Source: PALSA-612 sp963846915 (GTDB lineage: Bacteria > Actinomycetota > Thermoleophilia > Gaiellales > Gaiellaceae). From it: a DNA stretch of 64,000 nucleotides. Below, one piece after another: positions 41,831 through 51,013 of this stretch. The notes beneath the pieces are model-generated. The model was not told where the DNA came from, did not search any database, and saw nothing but the letters and a program-made list of their open reading frames with translations. Made by a program: the position numbers and the translations under genes. The number at the start of each line of letters is the position of its first letter. Positions within the stretch are counted from its first letter, which is position 1. The stretch covers positions 1,240,001 through 1,304,000 of the forward strand of contig CAWJXV010000009.1 in NCBI GenBank assembly GCA_963846915.1, given 5' to 3'.

Positions 41831-43917
41831 GCCCGATCCCGGCCGGAGAAGGGTAGGTAGGCCTCCGCGGCGAGCGTCGCGATGCCGATCCTGGGCAGGT
41901 CGCGCCGGTGCTCGTAGACGACGAAGCGCCGCTGCCAGCTCGGGAAGAACTTCCGGTTGAAGAGGAGCAGGTTGTCGAGCTGGAAGCGCCCCTTGACCGC
42001 GAGCAGGGCCTGACGCTGGAGGCGTTGCACGCCGGTCAGCTCGGCCTCGGGTGCGAGCAGGGCGGCGAACGGCGTGAAGTTGAGCGACAGGCGGCGAACG
42101 CCCCGCGCGCGGGCCCAGTCGACGGTCTCGCAGATGAGCCACTCGTTGAAGCCGTTCGGCGTCGCGCGCAGCCTGGGCATCGACGACAGCGAGAGCGACG
42201 CCGAGGGCTTCACGACGGCGAAGTGCAGGAAGCCCATCGGCGTTCCGGAGACGTCGCGCCCGACGCAGAAGACCGCGTCCTCGTCCTCGAGCCGGAAGAG
42301 GGCGTCGAGCGCCATCGCGAAGCCGCGAGTCGGCTCGGCGCCTCGCCACGTGTCCGCGATACGCGACAGCTCCCGGCGCAGGGCGGAGTCGATCTCCCGG
42401 GGGTGGAGGAACTCGGCCCGGTAGCCGGCTGCGTGGAGCCTGCTCACGGACTGCCGTACCTTGCGGATCGGCCGGCCCTCGAGCGAGAAGGACGCCACGT
42501 CGAGTACGGCCTCGTCTCCGTGGTAGAGCGCGCTCAGCCCATGCTGCGCATACGTGGCGAGCAGGCGGTCGGACGCGCCGAGCACGGCGATGCGCCAGTC
42601 GCGCGCGCGGGCGAAGCGCACGAAGCGGTCGAGCAGCGGGTCGATCTCCTCCGGCGGGCCGATCGGGTCACCGGAGACGATCGCCACGGCCTGTACGACG
42701 CGGTAGGCGATGAAGGCGCGCTCACTCTCGCTGAAGAAGTACGACTTGTCGGCGCGCAGCGCGAACGGCGCCAGGGTGTCCGCGCCCCAGGCGGCGACGA
42801 GCGAGCGCGCGAGCTCGCGCTCCCGCGCCTCCTGCGTCAGACGGTAGCGCCACGGACCGAGCCAGGAGGCCAGCAGCCAGGCGGCGGCCGCGATCCCGGC
42901 CGCGAAGACGGAGATCGGGAACCAGGCGCCAAAGCTGTCCGCCAGGTGCCGCGAGCCGCCGAGGCTGACTCCGGCGAGCGCCTTCGTCGTCTCGCTCGCC
43001 GCAAAGCGGAGCGTGAACGGCTGGTCGGCCTCGATGCGGTTGATCCAGAGCACGACCGAGCCGTAGACGTAGATCGCCAGCGTCAACCCGAGCGCGCGCA
43101 GCGCCAGCCTGGGTCTCGCGGTCGGGTCACCGGGCGCGTCGAACACCTGGCGCCGCGCCACGAGCACGACCGCGACGAGCGCCGCCGCGACGGCGCCGTA
43201 GTCGAAGCGGTGCGACTCGTGCAGCATCGCGAGGCCCAGCAGCAGCGCCAGGCAGACGTGGTAGGCGCGGCGCTTCCGGCGCGCGAGGCCGCGCGCCACG
43301 ACGAGGAGCGCGAGCCCGAGCGGCGCGACGAGCGCGCTCGCGACCGGCGCCACACGCGCGAGCGAGAGCCCGGCGAGCAGCGTGTGCCGGTGCGCCGGAA
43401 GGATGCCGTCGATGACGCTGATCGCGCCCGTGGTCGCGACGAGGAAGGCGATCAGGAGCGGTGCCGGCGGCTCGCGTGCCTCGCGCCGCCGGCAGACGAG
43501 CGCGCCCCCGAGGCCTGCGAGCGCGGCGGGCAGGTAGACAGACCGGAGATGCGTGGCGACGTGGAACGCGTGGTGCGCGGGGATCTGCCGGACGACGAGG
43601 AGCGACACGCCGACGCTCGCGTATGTCCAGCCCCACGTCCCGAGCGCGAGCAGGACGGCGCCGGTGAGGCGCTCGGCCCTCAGCGCGCGCGCCAGGCAGC
43701 CGAGCAGGAGCCCGACCGCGCCCCAGACCGCGACGAAGAGCAGGAGCGGCACGCCGTCCTGGTGCGGCAGCTCGTCGAGCGGCAACGCGTCGCGGATGAC
43801 GGGGCCGGGGAGCGGCAGGCCGTGCAGCGCGTAGAGGAGGCCGGTCGCCGACACGGCCAGGCCGAGCCCGACGACCACGCCGGCGAGGATCGCGGCGATC
43901 CGGAGGACGCTACGCAC
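41827..43917 (-). CDS. MprF/LysX-like phosphatidylglycerol aminoacyl transferase
   Basis: A 696-residue membrane protein. The N-terminal half has about nine hydrophobic helices. The C-terminal part, from about residue 355, is the DUF2156 (LPG-synthase C) catalytic domain: LADRSYFFS-like DKSYFFSESERAFIAYRVVQ, SGDPIGPPEEI, DEAVLDVASFSLEGRPIRKV, then WLICETVDWARARGVRRLSL and FNRKFFPSWQRRFVVYE. Such enzymes transfer an amino acid from tRNA to phosphatidylglycerol and modify membrane charge. A separate lysyl-tRNA synthetase domain, as in LysX, is absent. It overlaps the esterase gene upstream by 8 nt and the permease gene downstream by 4. Confidence 0.9.
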   Translation of the reverse strand: MRSVLRIAAILAGVVVGLGLAVSATGLLYALHGLPLPGPVIRDALPLDELPHQDGVPLLLFVAVWGAVGLLLGCLARALRAERLTGAVLLALGTWGWTYASVGVSLLVVRQIPAHHAFHVATHLRSVYLPAALAGLGGALVCRRREAREPPAPLLIAFLVATTGAISVIDGILPAHRHTLLAGLSLARVAPVASALVAPLGLALLVVARGLARRKRRAYHVCLALLLGLAMLHESHRFDYGAVAAALVAVVLVARRQVFDAPGDPTARPRLALRALGLTLAIYVYGSVVLWINRIEADQPFTLRFAASETTKALAGVSLGGSRHLADSFGAWFPISVFAAGIAAAAWLLASWLGPWRYRLTQEARERELARSLVAAWGADTLAPFALRADKSYFFSESERAFIAYRVVQAVAIVSGDPIGPPEEIDPLLDRFVRFARARDWRIAVLGASDRLLATYAQHGLSALYHGDEAVLDVASFSLEGRPIRKVRQSVSRLHAAGYRAEFLHPREIDSALRRELSRIADTWRGAEPTRGFAMALDALFRLEDEDAVFCVGRDVSGTPMGFLHFAVVKPSASLSLSSMPRLRATPNGFNEWLICETVDWARARGVRRLSLNFTPFAALLAPEAELTGVQRLQRQALLAVKGRFQLDNLLLFNRKFFPSWQRRFVVYEHRRDLPRIGIATLAAEAYLPFSGRDRA

Positions 43918-44995
43918 CGGCCTTCCGGACGACGTCGGCAGCGGAGGAGGGCGGGACGAGGCGCCCCGACGCGACGTACAGGGCCTTGGCTGCCTGCCCG
44001 CGCCACAGGGCCCAGTCGTGGCCGCCGCGGACGACGACGTAGTGCGAGCCGATTCCGAGCCGGTGCAGCTCCTCGGCGAACTGCCGGTTCTGCGCCAGCA
44101 AGTCCTTGTCGACCGAACCCGAGTAGAACCACACGTACGTGTGCGCTGCGCGCAGGGCGGCCGCGGCCGCCGGCAGCGCGAGCGCCGGGCTGTTCCACTC
44201 GAGCAGCGCGCGGCGCCGCCCGAAGATCGACGAGATGTCGTCGGCGAGCGCGTAGCCGGACCAGCTCTCGAGGACGTGGAACTCGCCGGGGTGGTGAATG
44301 CCGATGTTGAGCGCGCCGTAGCCGCCTTCGGAGAGCCCGACGAGCGCCCGTGCCCAGCCTGCCCGGATCGTCCGGTAGCGGGCGTCGACCGCCTGGACGA
44401 CGTCGTGTGCCACGAACGTCTCCCAGGCCTCGTGCGGGTGGACGCCGTTCGCCCACTCCTTGTCCGTGAATGCCCCGGTCGAGCCGTACGGCGCGACGAG
44501 GATGGCCGGCCGCGAGCGCTCCTTGGAGACGAGGATGTCCTCGACGACGCCCATCCGTCCGGCCCGGAAGTAGCTCGAGGGCACGCCCGGGAAGCCGTGC
44601 AGGAGATAGATCACGGGGTAGCGGTCGGCCGGGTGGCTCGCGTAGCCCGGCGGCAGGTAGACGTCGACAGGCTGGCGCCGGCCTCCGAGCGCCGCGCTCG
44701 CGAACGTGAACCCGGTCAGGCGTCCTTTCTGGACGACGTACGCCGGGTCCTTGGGCGGTGCGAACCCGCGGTAGAGCCAGTAGTTGTCGAGGTAGTGGAA
44801 CGTGCCGACGAGGCCGCCGCCAAGCGCGACGACGACGACCGCCGAGCACCCGATCCAGAGTGCGAGGCTGTGCGTGCGGAGTTGCTCGAAGGCCCTCGTT
44901 GCGGCGGCTGCCACCAGGGAATCTTCCGCCGCCGCGGCCGCGCGGCCAATCGTCCGGCTGGACGAGCGTCGAGGCGGAGCGGCGCGGCGACGCAC
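43910..44995 (-). CDS. membrane-anchored esterase (esterase D-like alpha/beta hydrolase)
   Basis: A 361-residue protein: a basic, Ala-rich N terminus, one transmembrane helix (SLALWIGCSAVVVVALGGGLV) and an extracytoplasmic hydrolase. The oxyanion loop is YLLHGFPG, the nucleophile elbow GLSEGGYGAL, and the catalytic His is in RGGHDWALWRGQ. It resembles mycobacterial Esterase D/Ag85-like hydrolases. It heads the operon with the MprF-like synthase and permease, as in actinobacterial genomes where a related hydrolase partners LysX-type enzymes and may remove the aminoacyl group (inference). A paralogue is divergently transcribed at 45076. Confidence 0.88.
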   Translation of the reverse strand: MRRRAAPPRRSSSRTIGRAAAAAEDSLVAAAATRAFEQLRTHSLALWIGCSAVVVVALGGGLVGTFHYLDNYWLYRGFAPPKDPAYVVQKGRLTGFTFASAALGGRRQPVDVYLPPGYASHPADRYPVIYLLHGFPGVPSSYFRAGRMGVVEDILVSKERSRPAILVAPYGSTGAFTDKEWANGVHPHEAWETFVAHDVVQAVDARYRTIRAGWARALVGLSEGGYGALNIGIHHPGEFHVLESWSGYALADDISSIFGRRRALLEWNSPALALPAAAAALRAAHTYVWFYSGSVDKDLLAQNRQFAEELHRLGIGSHYVVVRGGHDWALWRGQAAKALYVASGRLVPPSSAADVVRKAGA

Positions 44996-45075
44996 AGGCG
45001 TGCGGAGGATGGCCGGTTCATCTGCCTGGTCGTCCGATCGTCGACTCTCGTCGTCCGCAACACTGGGTCATTGCC

Positions 45076-45933
45076 GTGCGGATTGCTGCGCTCGTCATCG
45101 TCCTCGCCGTCGGTGCCGCGGTCGGCACCGACCTCGCGCTGAGCTCGGGCTCGGGGCTCGAGGGCACCGTCAAGGAGGATTCGTTCGCCTCGAAGGCCGT
45201 CCGCGGGCGGCTCCGGTTCGCGATCTACCTGCCGCCCGGGTACGAAAGGGGCGGCCGCTACCCGGTGCTCTACTACCTCCACGGCCTGCCGGCGACCGGG
45301 AGCGCATACCTCGCGTTCGGATTCGTGCCGGCGACGCTCGAGGCGCGAAAGCTGCGGGCGATCGTGGTGGCGCCGCAGGGAGCCAGGGACGGGGACTCCG
45401 ATCCCGAGTACCTCGACTGGGGTCCGGGCCGCAACTGGGAGACCGCGATCGCCGAGGAGCTCCCCGCCTACGTCGACGCCCACTACCGCACGATCCGTGG
45501 CCGGACGGGCCGGGGCCTGATCGGCGTCTCGGCCGGCGGCTACGGAGCCTTCCTGCTCACCCTGCACCACCTGCCGTCGTTCGCGGTCGTCGAGTCGTGG
45601 AGCGGCTACTTCCATCCGACCAACCCGGAAGGCACGGCGCCGTTGAGGCTCGGTTCCGCGCAGGCGGACGCGTACGCGAGCGCGCACACGCTCGTCTCCG
45701 ACCTGCGGCGGGCCGTGCGGCGCTATCCGACCCTGCTCGCCTTCTACATCGGGACGGGCGACGAGCGCTTCGAGGCCGAGAACGTCCGCCTCGGCCAGGA
45801 GCTCACGGCGGCCAAGGTGCCGCACGTGTTCCGGCTCTACCCGGGCGGCCACATGCAATCGCTCTGGCAGCGCGAGGCCGGGCCCTGGCTGAAGCTCGCA
45901 CTCGGGCAGCTGCATCCCGCGACCGAGCGCTAG
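45076..45933 (+). CDS. secreted or anchored esterase D-like hydrolase (paralogue)
   Basis: A 285-residue alpha/beta hydrolase from GTG 45076, with a short hydrophobic signal (ALVIVLAVGAAVGTDLAL). It has YYLHGLPA, the nucleophile elbow GVSAGGYGAF and PGGHMQSLWQ with the catalytic His. It shares HYRTIR and VESWSGY with the 43910-44995 product, so the two are paralogues on opposite strands with a common intergenic space of about 80 nt. Substrate unknown. Confidence 0.85.
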   Translation: MRIAALVIVLAVGAAVGTDLALSSGSGLEGTVKEDSFASKAVRGRLRFAIYLPPGYERGGRYPVLYYLHGLPATGSAYLAFGFVPATLEARKLRAIVVAPQGARDGDSDPEYLDWGPGRNWETAIAEELPAYVDAHYRTIRGRTGRGLIGVSAGGYGAFLLTLHHLPSFAVVESWSGYFHPTNPEGTAPLRLGSAQADAYASAHTLVSDLRRAVRRYPTLLAFYIGTGDERFEAENVRLGQELTAAKVPHVFRLYPGGHMQSLWQREAGPWLKLALGQLHPATER

Positions 45934-45961
45934 TACAGTTACCGGCGATCTGTCTTTGCCG

Positions 45962-46888
45962 GTGTCAAGACTGAGCGGTGCGATTTTCGGGCTCGCCACG
46001 CTGATCGCCGTCGTCGCAGGCTGCGGCGGCTCGGCGCGTGCGCGCGCCTCTGCTCCCACTCCGTTCTCCTACGACGCGACGACGCCGCTCGGATTCGTCG
46101 ACCGGGGGCGGGTGAACGACCACTACCCGATCGCCGTCGACGACGTGTCCTACACCGCCGGCCGCGACCGCATCTCCGCCTTCCTCGTGCACCCGGCCGG
46201 GGCGCGCGGGAAACTCGCCGCGGTCGTCTACCTCCACGGCGCGGGCGGTGACCGGAAGGAGCTCGTCGTCCCGTCGACATGGCTCGCGGCCCGCGGGGCG
46301 ATCGCGCTCGTGATCACGGCGCCGTCCACGGCGGTGCCCGAGCCGGCCGGACTCAAAGGCGTCCCGTTCCTGCGCTGGCAGGCGCAGATCCAGGCGCGCG
46401 ACGTCGTCGCCGTCCGACGCGCCGTCGACCTGCTCGCACACCGCCCCGACGTCGATCCGGCGCGCATCGGGTTCGTCGGCTGGAGCTCGGGTGCGCACAC
46501 CGGCGGGATCCTCTCCGGCGTCGAGACGCGGCTCCGCGCGATCGTGCTGATGTCTGGAGGCGTGGCGCCCGTCTCGGCGTATACGGCGCTCGCCCGGCCC
46601 GCGCTCCGCGCGCCGATCCGGCGCTACCTCGGCAGCATCGACCCGCTCCGCTACCTCCGCCGGTCGAGGAACGGGACGCTGTTCCTCGAGGACGGCCGGC
46701 GTGACGAGATCGTCCCGCGGAAGGCGCTGCTCACGTTCTGGCACGCGACGCCGAACGGCACCAGGATCGCCTGGTACGACGCGGGCCACGCACTGAACGA
46801 CCGCGCCTATCGCGACCAGCTCGCGTGGCTCGCCGCGAAGCTCCACATCGCCGGCCCGGCGGTACCGGGTGCAGCGACCGGCCCCTAG
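45962..46888 (+). CDS. lipoprotein alpha/beta hydrolase (dienelactone-hydrolase-like)
   Basis: A 308-residue exported hydrolase. GTG 45962 gives a lipoprotein signal with a lipobox-like VAGC near residue 20. The fold has VYLHGAGGD as oxyanion loop, GWSSGAHTGG as nucleophile elbow (Ser in the G-x-S-x-G position), and the His in DAGHALND, with Asp in DGRRDEIVP. It overlaps the convergent MmcQ-like gene by 4 nt. It probably follows the esterase gene in one transcript. Confidence 0.82.
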   Translation: MSRLSGAIFGLATLIAVVAGCGGSARARASAPTPFSYDATTPLGFVDRGRVNDHYPIAVDDVSYTAGRDRISAFLVHPAGARGKLAAVVYLHGAGGDRKELVVPSTWLAARGAIALVITAPSTAVPEPAGLKGVPFLRWQAQIQARDVVAVRRAVDLLAHRPDVDPARIGFVGWSSGAHTGGILSGVETRLRAIVLMSGGVAPVSAYTALARPALRAPIRRYLGSIDPLRYLRRSRNGTLFLEDGRRDEIVPRKALLTFWHATPNGTRIAWYDAGHALNDRAYRDQLAWLAAKLHIAGPAVPGAATGP

Positions 46889-47289
46889 TCCACGTCGTGC
46901 TCGGCCAGCCAGGCCTTCGCCACGCGCTTCTGCGCGCGTGTCAGCCACGCCTCGACCACGGTCTCGCGGAGCTCCTCGCGGTCGAGGCGGGCCAGGTCGG
47001 GAATCCGGACGAGCACGGCGGCGTAGCCGTCGAAGTGCGGCGTCGTGAAGAACACGCCGCGGTCGTCCGAGAGCAGGAGCTCCTTCACGTCGACGTCGGC
47101 GACGCGGAACACGAGCACGTCGTCCAGGCGCTCCCCCGTCTCGGGGTCGATCGCGTCGGGCCGGCGGCCGCGGTGGAAACAGAACATCTTCCCGTGGACG
47201 AGGTACGACGGACGACCGTCGTCGGAGACGTCCTTTGTCGCCTCCGGCATCGCGAGCGCGAGCTCGTCGAGGTCGGCCATCGTCGCCAC
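46885..47289 (-). CDS. MmcQ/YjbR family protein
   Basis: A 134-residue protein of the MmcQ/YjbR family, small CyaY-like double-wing folds with possible DNA binding and no firm function. MADLDELALAMPEATKDVSD and FFTTPHFDGYAAVLVRIPDL with ETVVEAWLTRAQKRVAKAWL match the family. It lies downstream of the ArsR-AHSA1 pair, with 21 nt between, and may be cotranscribed. Confidence 0.87.
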   Translation of the reverse strand: MATMADLDELALAMPEATKDVSDDGRPSYLVHGKMFCFHRGRRPDAIDPETGERLDDVLVFRVADVDVKELLLSDDRGVFFTTPHFDGYAAVLVRIPDLARLDREELRETVVEAWLTRAQKRVAKAWLAEHDVD

Positions 47290-47310
47290 GGGCAGACTCT
47301 GCCAGCCGGC

Positions 47311-47790
47311 TCAGCTCGCCGCGACCTTCGCGAGCAGCGCGTCGAAGCGCGCGTACGTCTCGTTCATGCCGGCCTCGCCGCCGTACTCGAGCAGGTTGTC
47401 GCGCTCCTTCGCCGTGTCGAAGCGCATCGTGGTGACGAGCTTCGTCTGGCTCCCGAGGTCCTCGAACTCGAACGTCTGAACGTGCCGGCCGGGCCAGCCC
47501 TCGCGCTCGAAGGTCTGGACGATGCGCTCGGGTGGGCTGACCTCGAGGTAGTCGCCGCGGAACACCATCTCGCTCCCGTCCGGGTTCTGGCCGACGAAGC
47601 GCCACGTGCCGCCCTCGCGGACGTCCATCTGGTCGACGGCCGTGTTGCCGCCCCACCATTCGGGGATGAGCGCGGGATCGACGAAGGTCGCGTACACGAT
47701 GTCGCGCGGCGCGGCGAACACGCGCTCGGCGCGGATCTCGACGTCGGTCGGGGTCGTGACGGTCGTGCCGCGCGGCTGGTCGGTGGTCAT
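47311..47790 (-). CDS. SRPBCC/AHSA1 domain protein
   Basis: A 159-residue START-like (activator of Hsp90 ATPase homologue 1) protein. ERVFAAPRDIVYATFVDPAL, EWWGG, GGTWRFVGQNPDGSEMVFRG and RIVQTFEREGWPGRHVQTF are typical. ATG 47790 is preceded by AAAGGAG. Its start overlaps the ArsR stop by 4 nt, a common ArsR-AHSA1 pairing in actinobacteria where the ligand-binding protein may respond to a lipophilic compound; this is inference. Confidence 0.9.
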   Translation of the reverse strand: MTTDQPRGTTVTTPTDVEIRAERVFAAPRDIVYATFVDPALIPEWWGGNTAVDQMDVREGGTWRFVGQNPDGSEMVFRGDYLEVSPPERIVQTFEREGWPGRHVQTFEFEDLGSQTKLVTTMRFDTAKERDNLLEYGGEAGMNETYARFDALLAKVAAS

Positions 47791-48122
47791 GAGTCTCCTT
47801 TCGTCGTGCGTTCGAGTAGCTCGCCGAAGCGGTCGAGGTGTGCTTCCAGTTGTTGCCGCTGCAGCTCGATCCATTCGTGGACATCCTCGAGGTGCCGCGG
47901 TGCGAGGTTGCACCGTCGTGCCCTTCCGACCTTCTCGGTCGACACGAGCCCGGCGTCCTCGAGCAGCCGAACGTGCTTCTTCATCCCGGTGAGCGAGATT
48001 CCGTAGGGCGCCGCGAGCTCGGTGATCGTCGCGCCGCCGCGGCCGAGGCGTTCGAGCACGTCTCTGCGCGTCGGGTCGGCGAGGGCGGCGAAGGTCCGGT
48101 CGAGCTGTTGATACTGAACCAT
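47787..48122 (-). CDS. ArsR family transcriptional repressor
   Basis: A 111-residue winged-helix regulator: LDRTFAALADPTRRDVLERL, then ISLTGMKKHVRLLEDAGLVS as recognition helix and wing, then a helical tail HEWIELQRQQLEAHLDRFGE. No metal-binding Cys pattern is seen, so it senses something other than arsenic-type metals. The palindrome at 48113-48132 covers its start codon. It is the first gene of the operon with AHSA1. Confidence 0.92.
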   Translation of the reverse strand: MVQYQQLDRTFAALADPTRRDVLERLGRGGATITELAAPYGISLTGMKKHVRLLEDAGLVSTEKVGRARRCNLAPRHLEDVHEWIELQRQQLEAHLDRFGELLERTTKGDS

Positions 48123-48132
48123 ATGGTTCAGT
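48113..48132. promoter_or_regulatory. perfect 20-bp palindromic operator
   Basis: ACTGAACCATATGGTTCAGT is exactly self-complementary and contains the ArsR start codon (48120-48122). A repressor bound here would block the operon promoter or initiation. Confidence 0.85.
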
Positions 48133-48140
48133 GTAACAGC

Positions 48141-48881
48141 TCAGAAGTCGACCGACGAGCCGGGCTCGAGGACGTGCACGGCGACCTCCGGCGCGAGCTC
48201 CTGCGCCGCCGCGAGGAAGGCGTCGGCCGGCTCGCGGAGGAACGCGGCACGGCTCGAGTGGTAGAAGGGGCGGAACGTTCCCCAGTGGATCGGCACAGCG
48301 AGCCGGGGCCGAAGCAGGGTCAGTGCCTCGGCCGCGCCGCGCGGGTCGAGGTGGCCCGGGCCGATCGTCGGCCCCCAGCCCCAGATCGGCAGCAGCGCCA
48401 GGTCGAGATCGGGGACGAGACCGTCCATGCCGTCGAACAGTCCGGTGTCGCCGGCGAAGAAGACGCGAGCCGAGCCGAGCACCGCGTAGCCGACCGTCGC
48501 GTCCGTGCGGCCCGGCAACGAGCGGCCCGGATGGTCGGCATGCGTGGCGCGGACGGTCACCGGCCCGAACGAGACCTCGTCGCCCTCGTCGACCTCGCGC
48601 ACGTCCCGGAAGCCGCGCGCCGCAACGACCCGCCCGAGGCCGCGTGGGACGACGACCGGCAGGTCACTCGGCAGGCGGTCGAGCGACCGGAGATCGAGAT
48701 GGTCCTGGTGGCCGTGCGAGATCAGCACCGCGTCGGGCGTCTCGTGCTCGGGCACCGGTGACGAGCGCCACAGGTGCAGGACGCGATGGCGGAGCAGCGG
48801 GTCGGTCAGGAGCCGCACCCCGTCGAGCTCGACCAGGGTCGTCGAGTGCCCGAGGTACGACAGACGCCGAGGGTCTCTCAT
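48141..48881 (-). CDS. metallo-beta-lactamase-fold hydrolase (UlaG-like)
   Basis: A 246-residue cytoplasmic MBL-fold protein. The zinc motif HGHQDHLD (HxHxDH) follows VLISH; additional ligands are His in THADHPG and Asp in FFAGDTGLFDG, and the last His is in PIHWGTFRP. The layout matches the UlaG/NAPE-PLD-like hydrolases, which open lactones or cleave phospholipid-type esters. Substrate not determined. It is divergent from the holin-like gene, with 48 nt between starts. Confidence 0.88.
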   Translation of the reverse strand: MRDPRRLSYLGHSTTLVELDGVRLLTDPLLRHRVLHLWRSSPVPEHETPDAVLISHGHQDHLDLRSLDRLPSDLPVVVPRGLGRVVAARGFRDVREVDEGDEVSFGPVTVRATHADHPGRSLPGRTDATVGYAVLGSARVFFAGDTGLFDGMDGLVPDLDLALLPIWGWGPTIGPGHLDPRGAAEALTLLRPRLAVPIHWGTFRPFYHSSRAAFLREPADAFLAAAQELAPEVAVHVLEPGSSVDF

Positions 48882-48929
48882 CCGGTTCGGGTCATGCCCG
48901 GCCCCGGTCGCTTGTTAGCGTCCGGCGCG

Positions 48930-50966
48930 ATGTCTGGCCCCGCCCCGCACGGCGAGAGCCCGGTCTGGAAGCCGGAGCGGCCCCGTGTGCGGCCGTTCAG
49001 GCTCCTGCTCTCGTGGCTCGTCGCCGCCGCGTCGCTGCTCGTCGCCGCGTACCTCGTCCCCGGCGTTGCCGTCCCCGGCTTCGGCGGGGCCGTCGTGGCG
49101 TCGCTCCTGATCGCGGTCCTGAACGCGATCGTGCCGCCGATCGTCGCCGCGCTGCGGATCCCGTTCATGGCGCTGCTCGGGTTCTTCGTCGTGCTCCTCG
49201 TGGACGCCGCGATGCTCTTGGTCACATCCGAGGTCAGTCCCGAGGCGATCACGGTCGACAACTTCGGCTCAGCGCTCCTGACCGCCCTCCTGGCGGCCGC
49301 CGTCAGCGTGGTGCTCGACGTCGTGTTCGGGACGAACGACGACGACACGTACTCGCTCCGCGTCGTCCAGCGAATCGCGCGGCGGCAGGGCAGATCGACA
49401 ACGGGCATCCCGGGGATCATCTTCCTCGAGATCGACGGCCTCGCGCTGCCGGTGCTCCGCCGCGCGATGCGCGACGGGAGCGCGCCCATCCTGGCGTCCT
49501 GGCTGGCGTCCGGCACGCACCGCCTGGTCGAGTGGGAGCCCGATCTCTCCTCCCAGACCGGCGCCAGCCAGGCCGGGATCCTGCTCGGCTCCAACGACGA
49601 CATCCCGGCCTTCCGCTGGGTCGACAAGCCGACGGGGCGGGTGATCGCGTGCTCCGACGTCTCCGACTGCGCCGAGATCGAGAAAGCGCACGCGACCGGG
49701 ATCGGCCTCCTCGTCAACGGCGGGTCGAGCCGCGCCAACCTGTTCTCCGGCGAGGCGGAGGAGACGATCCTGACGTCGAGCCGGATCAGTGCCGAGAAGC
49801 GTGCCAATCCCGGCTACCGCGCATTCTTCGCCAACGGGTTCAACGTCACCCGCACGCTCGTGCTCTTCGCGTTGGAGATCGTCCTCGAGTGGTCGGCCGC
49901 GTTGCGGGCGATTCGCCGTGACGTACGACCGCGCGGGCATCGCGGCGGGGTGTACCCCTTGCTGCGGGCGGCGATGTGCGTCGTCGTTCGCGACCTGATC
50001 GTGTACGGGGTGCTGTCCGACATGATGCGCGGCACCCCGGCGGTGTACGCGACGTTCTCGAGCTACGACGAGGTCGCGCATCACTCCGGTCTGGAGCGGC
50101 CTGACACGATGGAGGCGCTGCGCAAGCTCGACCAGCAGTTCGGGCGCATCGAGAAAGCTCGCCGGTACGCGGCCCGGCCGTATTCGATCGTGGTGCTCTC
50201 CGACCACGGGCAGACCCAGGGGGCCACGTTCCTGCAACGGAACGGCTACTCGCTGAAAGACCTCGTCGAACGCTCGCTGGAGGGAGGAACGGTGCAGGGC
50301 ATCGCCGGCGGAGACGAGCAGAGCTCGAAGGCTTCGCTCGCACTGGCCGAGGCGACCGGCAAGGGCGCGAAGCACGGCGGTCCCGCGGAGGAGGAGGGCG
50401 TCTCCGGAGGCCGGGTCGTCGTGCTCGGCTCCGGCAACCTCGGGCTCGTCTACCTCCTGGACGAGCCGCGGCGGCTCACGCTGGAGGAGATCGACGAGCG
50501 ACACCCCCGGCTGATCTCGGCACTCCGCGCGCATCCACACGTCGCCTGGCTGCTCGTCCGCTCGGCCGAGCACGGCCCGCTCGCGCTCGGCGGGAGCGGC
50601 GTTCGCCACCTCGCTGACGGACGGGTCGAGGGGGACGATCCGCTCGTCCACTTTTCGCCGACCGCACCGGCCCACCTGCTGCGAACGGACGGCTTCCCCC
50701 ACGTCGCCGACATCATGGTCGGGAGCTTCTACGACGCCGACCTGGAAGAGGGCTGCGCCTTCGAGGAGCTGATCTCGTTCCACGGGGGACTGGGCGGGCT
50801 GCAGACTCGACCGTTCATCATGCGTCCTGCGGAGCTCTCGGCGCCGGAGCTGCCGATCGTCGGCGCCGCCCAGGTGCACGCCGTGCTCGCCGGCTGGCGC
50901 CGCGAGCTTCAGGGCGACGACGCCGTGCCGGTGCCGGCGGCGACCGTCGCTCTCGCCTCGATCTAA
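48930..50966 (+). CDS. holin-like (phage_holin_4_2) domain fused to an alkaline-phosphatase-type domain
   Basis: A 678-residue membrane-anchored protein. Residues about 22-140 have four hydrophobic helices of the holin_4_2 kind (RLLLSWLVAAASLLVAAYLV, then LLIAVLNAIVPPIVAAL). The C-terminal part is a phosphodiesterase/phosphatase: GIIFLEIDGLALPVL holds the first metal Asp, SSQTGASQAGILLGSNDD the nucleophile Thr or Ser, SYDEVAHHSG Asp and His, and LSDHGQTQGATF the last metal pair. This fusion is known in actinobacteria, role unclear. ATG 48930 has TAGCGT at 48916-48921, a leaderless-type promoter. Confidence 0.85.
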   Translation: MSGPAPHGESPVWKPERPRVRPFRLLLSWLVAAASLLVAAYLVPGVAVPGFGGAVVASLLIAVLNAIVPPIVAALRIPFMALLGFFVVLLVDAAMLLVTSEVSPEAITVDNFGSALLTALLAAAVSVVLDVVFGTNDDDTYSLRVVQRIARRQGRSTTGIPGIIFLEIDGLALPVLRRAMRDGSAPILASWLASGTHRLVEWEPDLSSQTGASQAGILLGSNDDIPAFRWVDKPTGRVIACSDVSDCAEIEKAHATGIGLLVNGGSSRANLFSGEAEETILTSSRISAEKRANPGYRAFFANGFNVTRTLVLFALEIVLEWSAALRAIRRDVRPRGHRGGVYPLLRAAMCVVVRDLIVYGVLSDMMRGTPAVYATFSSYDEVAHHSGLERPDTMEALRKLDQQFGRIEKARRYAARPYSIVVLSDHGQTQGATFLQRNGYSLKDLVERSLEGGTVQGIAGGDEQSSKASLALAEATGKGAKHGGPAEEEGVSGGRVVVLGSGNLGLVYLLDEPRRLTLEEIDERHPRLISALRAHPHVAWLLVRSAEHGPLALGGSGVRHLADGRVEGDDPLVHFSPTAPAHLLRTDGFPHVADIMVGSFYDADLEEGCAFEELISFHGGLGGLQTRPFIMRPAELSAPELPIVGAAQVHAVLAGWRRELQGDDAVPVPAATVALASI

Positions 50967-51013
50967 CGCTCCGAGCGCCCGCCAGGGTTCCGCTCGCTGC
51001 ATGATGAGCGTTG

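Noticed and set aside
41908..44310. An 800-codon plus-strand open frame opposite the MprF-like and esterase genes
   Set aside because: Antisense artefact with repetitive charged sequence.
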